A DNA stretch of 55,444 bases from a virus. Shown one piece after another: positions 25,017-31,184 of the stretch; positions within the stretch are counted from its first letter, which is position 1, and each line of letters begins with the position of its first letter. The DNA is taken from positions 1 through 55,444 of the IMG/VR virus record IMGVR_UViG_3300021247_000931; one strand, given 5' to 3'. The notes beneath the pieces were generated by a model. It saw only the letters and a list, made by a program, of their open reading frames with translations. It ran no database searches and was not told the DNA's origin. Position numbers and translations under genes: made by a program.

Positions 25017-25355
25017 CTAGAATTGGGAAGCGGTGCCAGCCGTGGATGCCAGGATGAGTGTCGTAGTCAGCCCGTTTTGCTTGATTTCCACGACGCGATA
25101 GTTGCGGCCGGATATGGTGGCCAGGTGTCCGGTCTTTAGAATGCCGCCACCAGCAGCCACGGCATCTTCCGATCTGATTTCGGCCTTGGCCCCCTCTAGT
25201 TTCTGAAATCCTCCAGATCCATCGGGAATCGTCTGATAACTCGAAAGAGGGGATACGACAGCAGGGATTGGTGCTCCGTTCAGAAAGATGGTTGATCCCA
25301 TCTCGGAAAAAAGAGCGGGGTCAGCCAGTGCCATCGCATCATCAAAACTGCTCAT
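25017..25355 (-). CDS. Head-tail joining (head closure) protein candidate
   Basis: 112 residues with a compact beta core: MGSTIFLNGAPIPAVVSPLS, GHLATISGRNYRVVEIKQNG and LTTTLILAST. The closing strand pair with a RNYRV-x(n)-TTLIL pattern is like that of small head closure proteins (for example lambda FII or gp6-type joiners). It is the first gene after the capsid-tRNA-terminator interval, so it begins the tail part of the late block. Confidence 0.55.
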   Translation of the reverse strand: MSSFDDAMALADPALFSEMGSTIFLNGAPIPAVVSPLSSYQTIPDGSGGFQKLEGAKAEIRSEDAVAAGGGILKTGHLATISGRNYRVVEIKQNGLTTTLILASTAGTASQF

Positions 25356-25393
25356 GACTCAACGGAAGCGGGTCAACTTTTCCATTAAAAGGG

Positions 25394-25435
25394 ATCACCC
25401 TCCGTCCGGGAGGGCAGCTCCGGGCGGAGGGTGAT
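25394..25435 (-). terminator. Strong intrinsic terminator/hairpin after the tRNA
   Basis: Arms 25394-25409 and 25420-25435 (ATCACCCTCCGYCCGG and its complement) pair over 16 positions with one G-U type mismatch and a 10-base loop. Read on the minus strand, the hairpin is followed by CCCTTTTAATGG. It would end or attenuate the capsid-tRNA transcript and protect its 3' end. Confidence 0.75.
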
Positions 25436-25467
25436 TGGAGGAGACCCTTTCGGGCCTGAGGAGGAAT

Positions 25468-25544
25468 TGGTTGCGGGAGTAGGATTTGAACCTACGACCT
25501 TCAGGTTATGGGCCTGACGAGCTACCGGGCTGCTCCATCCCGCG
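25468..25544 (-). tRNA. Initiator-type tRNA-Met (CAT), CCA encoded
   Basis: A complete 77-base cloverleaf including CCA. The acceptor arm is CGCGGGA against TCCCGCA, leaving the unpaired C1-A72 that marks bacterial initiator tRNA. The D arm GAGC/GCTC and T arm GTAGG-TTCAAAT-CCTAC are standard, and the overall sequence is close to E. coli tRNA-fMet. The anticodon loop is CCCATAA (25506-25512): anticodon CAT at 25508-25510, but position 33 is C instead of the near-universal U. The third anticodon-stem pair is A29-U41, not G-C, so only two of the three consecutive G-C pairs of initiators remain. It sits in the late operon between capsid and head-tail genes. Confidence 0.95.
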
Positions 25545-25560
25545 GTGATTGGTCACACAA

Positions 25561-25596
25561 GAGGCCCGGTCCCCCACCCCTGGGTTACCGGGCCTC
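25561..25596 (-). promoter_or_regulatory. Hairpin between capsid gene and tRNA
   Basis: GAGGCCCGGT (25561-25570) and ACCGGGCCTC (25587-25596) are perfect 10-bp arms, 14 bases after the capsid stop. On the minus strand it is followed by TTGTGTGACC, a weak U tract, so it may act as a partial terminator that sets capsid mRNA level, as an mRNA 3' end, or as a processing site that frees the tRNA. Confidence 0.6.
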
Positions 25597-25609
25597 CCGA
25601 TGTGGTTGA

Positions 25610-26569
25610 TTAGTCCTGAACCGTGGCGATCAGGTAACCCGCATTGGGGTTAATGATCTTCTCGACGCGGTTGGAGCGGACGCGAACGATGTCGCCGCGG
25701 CGCTTCTCATCGCGATAGGTGTCGGTCGTGAAAAGACCACCCTCGCTGTCGGCGTCCCAGATCATGGTGCGGCCGATACCGCCTGCCTTGAAGTCACCAC
25801 CCTGGATGTCAGCAAGCAGCATGTAGCCGTTGCCCCACACGGGCTGGATGTTGGGGGCCTTACCGGCAACCGAGACATCGACCGTCTTGCGGGCGATGAT
25901 GATCTGGCCGATGTTGAAGGCCTCTGCAACCGCCTGGGTGGTGATGTTGGAACCGCCCTGGGTGGTGTTGAGGAAGCCGTAGAGGTAGGTCTGAAGCCTG
26001 CGGCTCCTCTTGATGAGGTTCCAGAGGTGCAGGGAGAGGACGAGCGTGTTGGGCTGCTCTCCGACGTTGTTCATCGCCTCGATGGCGGCGTTGAGGTCGG
26101 CGGGCACGTCCATGGTGTCCAGGTTGGCGTCCGAGTAGGTCGCCGCGGGATTACCCACGTTGAAGGTGTCGGGATCGAGCACCGTGTTGGCCACCTGAAC
26201 CTCATAGTCCAGCATGACCTTGCGCATGCAATCCTTGGCGGTGATCACCTCGGCGTCGAAGAAGTTCTTCATCCGCTTCTTGATCACGTCGTCGATGCGC
26301 TCCTCATGACCGTATTCCTCGGTCTGATAGTTGTCCCACTCGAACGAGATGTTGCTCTCGTTGTAAGTGCCGGACTGATTGCGCTTCTGGCTCTGCTTGC
26401 GCAGGAGGCCACCGGAGGCGATGCGGAACTTGGGATAGCGCCCATACTCCATTTCGCTCTCGTTGACGGGCAGCACAAGCTGTCCGATGAATTGCTCGTC
26501 CTGGTGAACCGCCTCCATAAGGACGGTGGAGAGGTCGATGCGGGGAACTGCGTCGGTCGTGTTATACAT
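25610..26569 (-). CDS. Major capsid protein
   Basis: 319 residues, the shell subunit. Its HK97-type fold is inferred from order (decoration and protease-scaffold genes directly upstream, head-tail joiner downstream) and from sequence: an extended N-arm (RIDLSTVLMEAVHQDEQFIG), an E-loop-like region (KQSQKRNQSGTYNESNISFE), a long spine helix (DDVIKKRMKNFFDAEVITAK, CMRKVMLDYEVQVANTVLD) and A-domain segments (PNTLVLSLHLWNLIKRSRRL, NGYMLLADIQGGDFKAGGIG). No SD precedes the ATG. The leader is AACCCTCAACCGAACACGACC-like, as for other genes here. Confidence 0.85.
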   Translation of the reverse strand: MYNTTDAVPRIDLSTVLMEAVHQDEQFIGQLVLPVNESEMEYGRYPKFRIASGGLLRKQSQKRNQSGTYNESNISFEWDNYQTEEYGHEERIDDVIKKRMKNFFDAEVITAKDCMRKVMLDYEVQVANTVLDPDTFNVGNPAATYSDANLDTMDVPADLNAAIEAMNNVGEQPNTLVLSLHLWNLIKRSRRLQTYLYGFLNTTQGGSNITTQAVAEAFNIGQIIIARKTVDVSVAGKAPNIQPVWGNGYMLLADIQGGDFKAGGIGRTMIWDADSEGGLFTTDTYRDEKRRGDIVRVRSNRVEKIINPNAGYLIATVQD

Positions 26570-26593
26570 GGTCGTGTTCGGTTGAGGGTTGGA

Positions 26594-26950
26594 TTAGAGG
26601 AGCACGACGTGGATGCGACCGCCGGAGGATCCAGCCGGAGCGGCCTCCCAGGCGACGGCGGCGGCAGTGCCGCCGTTTGCGTGTTCGACGAAGGTGCCGC
26701 CCGAGGCGAGGTCGAGCAGATCGCCAGGGGCGACCTCTGCATCGCTGCCGAGCACGATCTCGTGGAGACCGCTGCGCTTGAGGAAGACATCGACGGCCTT
26801 GCCCTCGGAAGCCCCGGTAACGAGGACGCCAACGGCGGTGTCGGTTGCTCCCGCCAGGGCGATGCCTGCGGGGGTGATCTTGACGGCCTTATACTCCTGG
26901 CCGCCGAGGTTGGAGGCGGCGATGCCGCTGACTACGGGTTGGAAGTTCAT
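26594..26950 (-). CDS. Capsid decoration/cement protein candidate (DUF2190-like)
   Basis: 118 residues, Ala/Gly-rich beta protein: AVKITPAGIALAGATDTAVG, VLVTGASEGKAVDVFLKRSG, LGSDAEVAPGDLLDLASGG. This is the pattern of small head-decoration proteins encoded just before the capsid gene (lambda gpD position, DUF2190-like sequence). One of few genes here with a reasonable SD (AAGGAA about 10 bases before the ATG), in keeping with a need for high expression. Confidence 0.75.
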   Translation of the reverse strand: MNFQPVVSGIAASNLGGQEYKAVKITPAGIALAGATDTAVGVLVTGASEGKAVDVFLKRSGLHEIVLGSDAEVAPGDLLDLASGGTFVEHANGGTAAAVAWEAAPAGSSGGRIHVVLL

Positions 26951-26977
26951 GATATATGGTTCCTTGGTTGAGGGTGA

Positions 26978-28255
26978 TTAGGCGCGCTGGGATTCGAGCC
27001 AGTCGCGGTGAAGCTCGGGGTTGGTCTTGATGACCGACTCGAAGGCCTTGGCGCGGGACTTGCCGCTCTTCTCGATCTCGGAGACCTTCTGCTCAAACTC
27101 ATGCACCTTCCCGTCCTTGGAGGTCACGGGGGAGATGGTGCCGTCGGCGGAGAAGGAGAGGACGCGGGTGCCCGTCTTGATCGCGTGGAGGAGAACCTCG
27201 TTGCGGGACTTGAGCGCGGCGACCTCGGACTTGAGCGAGGCATTCTCGTCGCTGAAGGCCTTAAGGTTGCCCTCGATGGTCTCGAAGTGATGGGCGACCT
27301 CGGCCTCTTCGGCGGCGATGTCATCGCGGGTGAGGCGAGCCTGGAGCATGCGAACCTCGCGGGTCAGGGCCGAAAGGGCCGTGCCAGCCTCGGCTCCGGC
27401 AGGAGCGGCTTCACCCTCGGCGGGAGCGCCTTCGGTGGATCCTTCACCCTCTCCGTCACCGGCGGCGTGTTCGGCCTGGAGGGCGACGATGCCAGCGGCA
27501 TCCTCTTCGGTGATCTCACCAGCGGCGACGAGATCGGCAATCTGCTCCTCGCTCAGGGAGAGAATCTCCTCGAGGGAGGGGCCTTCATCGTGAGAGGCGG
27601 CCTCCTGGATTTCGGCGATCTGCTGCCCCTGGGCGGCGACCGTCTCGGTGAGTGCGTTGACCGCAGCCAGGAGATCCGTCAGGGTGGGCTCCGGTGCGCT
27701 ATTGGGTGTGTTTTTGGGGTCCATAGAGGTTTCGTCATTTGCACGGCCGTCAACTAACTCGGGCAATTTGGCCTCAAGGAGGCCGCTCGGATTAGCAGCG
27801 GGGGTTGCGACTAAATCGACGGAAATCAGGGAATCACACCGGGCAGCCATGAGTTTCTTGCCCTCCTTTTCGATCGGCTCGTCATCGCCCAGGAAAGCGG
27901 CCGAGAGTCCGACGTTTTTGGGCATGCGCTCGGCAAGCTCCAGGGCCTGGTCGTATTGGGAGTGGCTCTTGAGCAGGTGCCAGTCGGCGCGGAGTTGATT
28001 CCCGTCGATCTGGAAGTTTTTGAGGTAACCATTCACGGCATCAGCGCCGGTCTTGTGGTTCCATTTGGTGGGAACGGTGCCCATCTTCTCGGCGCACTCC
28101 TTGATCTGGCGGAGCGTCGTCATATCGACTTCCAGATCGTGGCCTCGGGCGGTGATTCCAGCCGTGATGACCGAGACCCCGCGGATAATGCCGTTGGAGC
28201 GATCCACCTGGACTCCGGAGAGTCCCAAACCATTGTCAAAAAGATGCTGCTTCAT
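26978..28255 (-). CDS. Prohead protease fused to scaffolding domain
   Basis: 425 residues. The N-terminal ~165 look like a capsid-maturation serine protease: H67 in TKWNHKTGADAVNGYLKNFQ, S118 in KNVGLSAAFLG, and the strand SLISVDLVATPAANPSGLLE near 142-161. The remainder is an acidic, Ala/Glu-rich coiled coil (LLAAVNALTETVAAQGQQIA, NLKAFSDENASLKSEVAALK) ending in a basic tail (HRDWLESQRA), as in scaffolds that nucleate the shell. Such fusions are known in several phages. The protein would line the procapsid, cleave itself and other internal proteins, and leave. Confidence 0.85.
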   Translation of the reverse strand: MKQHLFDNGLGLSGVQVDRSNGIIRGVSVITAGITARGHDLEVDMTTLRQIKECAEKMGTVPTKWNHKTGADAVNGYLKNFQIDGNQLRADWHLLKSHSQYDQALELAERMPKNVGLSAAFLGDDEPIEKEGKKLMAARCDSLISVDLVATPAANPSGLLEAKLPELVDGRANDETSMDPKNTPNSAPEPTLTDLLAAVNALTETVAAQGQQIAEIQEAASHDEGPSLEEILSLSEEQIADLVAAGEITEEDAAGIVALQAEHAAGDGEGEGSTEGAPAEGEAAPAGAEAGTALSALTREVRMLQARLTRDDIAAEEAEVAHHFETIEGNLKAFSDENASLKSEVAALKSRNEVLLHAIKTGTRVLSFSADGTISPVTSKDGKVHEFEQKVSEIEKSGKSRAKAFESVIKTNPELHRDWLESQRA

Positions 28256-28271
28256 GCCCCCTTGCGGGGGG
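28256..28271 (-). promoter_or_regulatory. GNRA hairpin overlapping the protease-scaffold ribosome site
   Basis: On the minus strand the bases before the ATG read CCCCCC-GCAA-GGGGGC-ATG: a 5-bp G-C stem with a GCAA tetraloop whose 3' arm is the only SD-like sequence (AAGGGGG). Folding would hide the ribosome site next to the start codon, so translation of the scaffold may be controlled (inference). Confidence 0.5.
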
Positions 28272-28308
28272 TGTCAACACCTGCAATCCACCACCAAGAA
28301 GGAAAAGG

Positions 28309-29127
28309 CTAAAGGGTTGTTCCGGCGCTACCCACGCCACCGCCGGGAGCCTCCTCGCCAACCGGGGCTTTGATGCCCCGGGTACGATACGCGCGGATCT
28401 TGCGAGAGAGCTGGCTCTCATTGCCGCCGACACGCTCATCGATGGCAGCGACATTACGCTCAGGATCCTGCGTCCCGTAGGCCGCATGCATGGCATCGGG
28501 CGTCAGGCCGCTCTCGATATTAGGCTCATACTGGCCGTTGGCATTGCGCGGGCGGCTATCCAGCTCGCGAAGCCGCGAGGAGCGGGAGGCAAGAGAGCGT
28601 ATCCTGGCTGAAAAATCCTTCTCAGGGGAGCAGCAACCAATCCGCTGACCGATCTTGTAGGATCGAACCTTGGACTGCTCGGCAAGGGTGCCGATCGTCT
28701 GGAGGATCCCTTGGTCGCTCACAGTGGAAGCGATCTCATTGATCTCGTGCTGGATTTGCTGCTCTCGATCCTGCAGCTCCGCAAAAAAGTCGGAATTGGA
28801 CATTCCCTGTAGGAATGCCATGGCCGACTGCTGAACATCCGATAGATTGAGCGCGACACCCTCACCGATCATCAGTTCAACGAGCCTGTCATAAGCAGCC
28901 TCATAGGCGCCATAAAGCTCCCCCAGGAACTCGTGATCCTCGAAGAACGATGGGCCGCTGGTCAGATTGTGGGCGTTGTGGGCATAGAGCTGCAACCCTC
29001 GGAATAGGGCCGCCAGTTCTGTTATTGCCTCGATGGGCGCAGATCGCTCCATCGACTCCTCTTCAGCGAACGCACGAAGCCGAGCGGATCGAATGGCAAA
29101 CTCGCGGAGGCGGGGGAGGAAGCTCAT
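28309..29127 (-). CDS. Dps/ferritin-like protein with terminal LREFA motifs
   Basis: 272 residues. Residues ~35-165 resemble the Dps four-helix bundle: GLQLYAHNAHNLTSGPSFFE followed by DHEFLGELYGAYEAAYDRLV and ELMIGEGVAL lines up with the Dps helix A/B region (LQLY...AHW, then HEMLDGF...ID...ER...GGVAL). Candidate metal ligands are H53, H65, D80 and E84. Family members bind iron and protect or bind DNA. The N terminus (FLPRLREFAIRSARLRAFAE) and a mid segment (DFSARIRSLASRSSRLRELD) carry a motif shared with adjacent head proteins. The ATG overlaps the upstream TAA (TAATG). Location in the head module suggests packaging in the virion (inference). Confidence 0.65.
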   Translation of the reverse strand: MSFLPRLREFAIRSARLRAFAEEESMERSAPIEAITELAALFRGLQLYAHNAHNLTSGPSFFEDHEFLGELYGAYEAAYDRLVELMIGEGVALNLSDVQQSAMAFLQGMSNSDFFAELQDREQQIQHEINEIASTVSDQGILQTIGTLAEQSKVRSYKIGQRIGCCSPEKDFSARIRSLASRSSRLRELDSRPRNANGQYEPNIESGLTPDAMHAAYGTQDPERNVAAIDERVGGNESQLSRKIRAYRTRGIKAPVGEEAPGGGVGSAGTTL

Positions 29128-30923
29128 TATCGCATGCGGGAGAGGAATCCACGAATCACAGCACCAATACCGCCCACCTTGGATCCAGCGCGGGAAAGCA
29201 CTGAAGCCTCCTCGCCTGCCTTGGCAGCCCCTGCAAACTTGGCCCCATCGTGGGAAAGAGGGGAGTTGGTGGCCGCCGTAGCGACCGATCCGGCTCCATC
29301 ACTTGTGGAGGGAGGGTTGAAGGAGCTGGTGAAGCCACCCTTGAAGTCATTGGCCGCAGCACCATAGGCCTGGCCAACGGAGGCACCATTCTGGCCATAC
29401 TTCTTCATGACGGCCTGATGGCCCAGCACGGCACCAGCACCAAGACCGGCACCCACGGCGGCATCTCGGATGGGATGGCCGTTCTCATCGAGCTTTTCGT
29501 CGAAAGACTTGAGTGCGGAGGAGGCGGCGGAGAGCTCGCGGAGGCGATCCTTGGCGGAGAGTGGGATGTAGGCCATCGTTCCATCGCCACCATCATAGAC
29601 TCGGTGCGACGAGCGTGCGGCGGCATGCTTGGGTAGCTTGGGGACCAAGGGATTGATGGAATCGATATGCGTTTTTAGGATATTCCCATTTTTCCTGATA
29701 CCATCGATACCTGCACCAATCAGGGGAGCAATTCCAAGAGAAGGAAGAGCGAGCGGCGCTGAGATATACAGTCCCGCATGGCGCTTGAGGTGGCCTTTCA
29801 CGCCAGGCTCTTTGTAAATCGTAGTTTTGTCCCCTTCTTTCATGGCGTATCCACCAGCCAGCTCCTTCAGGCGATCCTTGGCGGAGAGATGGCGATCGCG
29901 AATTTCTTTGGCACGGGGATCGCGGATTCCTTTGATGTATCCGGCAGTTTCCCCGGCGATCGCTCCCCCGAGGCCACCAACAACAGCAGGGAACGCCCGT
30001 CCGCCCTTTTTGCCAAGAAGGGCGCCAATTCCAGCACCGGCAGCGCCACCGAGAGCGCCGCCAGCCAGAACATGTTTGGCATCGTGAATGTATCCGTCTT
30101 TGTAGGCCTTGGCCTTCTTGCCCCAAGGGGCGTTGTAAGCGCCGACGTTGGCGGTTCCCAGGACAGCATGGGCCACAGGGCCTGCGGCGAGTTCACGCAG
30201 GCGATCCTTGGCGGAGAAACGCTTGGCGGCCACGCGCTTGATGGCGGCGAGGGCATCGGATCCAGCGACCTTGTAAGCACCACCAACAGAGCGCTTTACT
30301 TCCCGAGGCTTGATAAAGCGACCGTTCTCGCGGCGAAGCGTCTCGGTGCCATACTTCTTCATAATGCCGACATGACCTGCGCCAAGACCGGCGCCCACCA
30401 GCGCAGCGCCACCTGCCGCCTCGGCGATGCCGGGGCCGTTGTAGTGGTTCTCAACTCCCGTGAAGGTGCCATCCTTGTCGAAGGCGGGCTCATTTTTGGT
30501 CAGAAGACCGAATTCCTTGTTTTTGAACCGCTCCTCATCACGGCCCTTGATTCTTGATCCAGCGAAAGCGCCGCCAATTCCTCCGACAATAGCCGCACGC
30601 TTTCCGATATGATGTCCGGTCGCTAATCCGGTAGCCCCGGCAACTGCAGCGGTATTGTTTGGGATTCCGTGAGCCTTCATGGTGGCGCGAATGGGCTTTA
30701 AGCCTTTCACTAAAGAACGTGGCGCGGATTTCCCTAGAGCCAGCATGCTTCCGCCAACAAGCGCACCACCTCCGACGGCGCCCAGGCCATATCCCGCGAG
30801 AGCACCACTAATTGCGCTTCGGGTCACCGGAGCAACCGTAGGGTATTCTTTTTCCTTGGTGGCCAGTTCCTTGATCTGGCAGGACTTTTCAGAGAGTTCG
30901 CGGAGGCGGGAGAGAGGAGTCAT
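29127..30923 (-). CDS. Glycine-zipper internal head protein with SAKDRLRELA repeats
   Basis: 598 residues, family not recognised. It has repeated Gly/Ala-rich hydrophobic stretches (GALAGYGLGAVGGGALVGGS, VLAGGALGGAAGAGIGALLG, VVGGLGGAIAGETAGYIKG), like glycine-zipper domains that insert into membranes. Between them recur FSAKDRLRELAAG, LSAKDRLKELAGG and LSAKDRLRELSAA, and the N terminus MTPLSRLRELSEKSCQIKEL is a variant. Another repeat is AGLGAG-x(n)-MKKYG (two copies). Such composition is typical of internal or ejection proteins that cross the host membrane. It lies between the Dps-like and HExxH proteins. Confidence 0.7.
   Translation of the reverse strand: MTPLSRLRELSEKSCQIKELATKEKEYPTVAPVTRSAISGALAGYGLGAVGGGALVGGSMLALGKSAPRSLVKGLKPIRATMKAHGIPNNTAAVAGATGLATGHHIGKRAAIVGGIGGAFAGSRIKGRDEERFKNKEFGLLTKNEPAFDKDGTFTGVENHYNGPGIAEAAGGAALVGAGLGAGHVGIMKKYGTETLRRENGRFIKPREVKRSVGGAYKVAGSDALAAIKRVAAKRFSAKDRLRELAAGPVAHAVLGTANVGAYNAPWGKKAKAYKDGYIHDAKHVLAGGALGGAAGAGIGALLGKKGGRAFPAVVGGLGGAIAGETAGYIKGIRDPRAKEIRDRHLSAKDRLKELAGGYAMKEGDKTTIYKEPGVKGHLKRHAGLYISAPLALPSLGIAPLIGAGIDGIRKNGNILKTHIDSINPLVPKLPKHAAARSSHRVYDGGDGTMAYIPLSAKDRLRELSAASSALKSFDEKLDENGHPIRDAAVGAGLGAGAVLGHQAVMKKYGQNGASVGQAYGAAANDFKGGFTSSFNPPSTSDGAGSVATAATNSPLSHDGAKFAGAAKAGEEASVLSRAGSKVGGIGAVIRGFLSRMR
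29532..30217. repeat. Dispersed 30-bp repeat encoding SAKDRLRELA
   Basis: Three copies of a segment close to CAGGCGATCCTTGGCGGAGA occur at 29532-29561, 29859-29889 and 30189-30217, spaced about 330 bases. They encode SAKDRL(R/K)EL(A/S). Conservation of both DNA and protein between otherwise different segments suggests duplicated units, each a tag plus a glycine-zipper stretch. Confidence 0.8.
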
Positions 30924-30986
30924 GGGTAGAAAGGTTCATTTCCCCTCCACTCGTCAACTTGAGCCCCCGACTCTCGACTCTCGACT

Positions 30987-31181
30987 TTAGCCCTTCCCCT
31001 GTTCCTGATTTCCTAAGTTCCTGATTTGTTTTCTGAACGACTTGACCTGGTGGACGAGTCGTTTCAGATCCTTGGTCGTCACGCGCAGCCGAAAAGGTAG
31101 CTTCACTCCCGGGAGCCAGACCACAAGCGACAGCTCGTATTTGATCTCACGGGGGCGCGAGGCGGCCTTGGCCGGGATCAT
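30987..31181 (-). CDS. Small basic protein of the head module, unknown
   Basis: 64 residues, strongly basic at the C terminus (TTKDLKRLVHQVKSFRKQIR). Middle segment IKYELSLVVWLPGVKLPFRL is strand-like. ATG lies 3 bases after the stop of the large HExxH gene, which supports translation. The last bases of the gene lie in a short sequence repeat (GACTCTCGACTCTCGACTTT) shared with another intergenic site. A nucleic-acid-binding role is possible from the charge only. Confidence 0.5.
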   Translation of the reverse strand: MIPAKAASRPREIKYELSLVVWLPGVKLPFRLRVTTKDLKRLVHQVKSFRKQIRNLGNQEQGKG

Positions 31182-31184
31182 GGA

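Noticed and set aside
25468-25544. tRNA as an attachment-site remnant
   Set aside because: attP remnants are 3' tRNA fragments beside int. This tRNA is complete with CCA and 24 kb from int, within the late operon.
26027-26971. 314-codon open frame on the plus strand opposite capsid and decoration genes
   Set aside because: Antisense shadow of two confident structural genes, with a Val/Gly/Leu-biased translation typical of reverse-complement frames.
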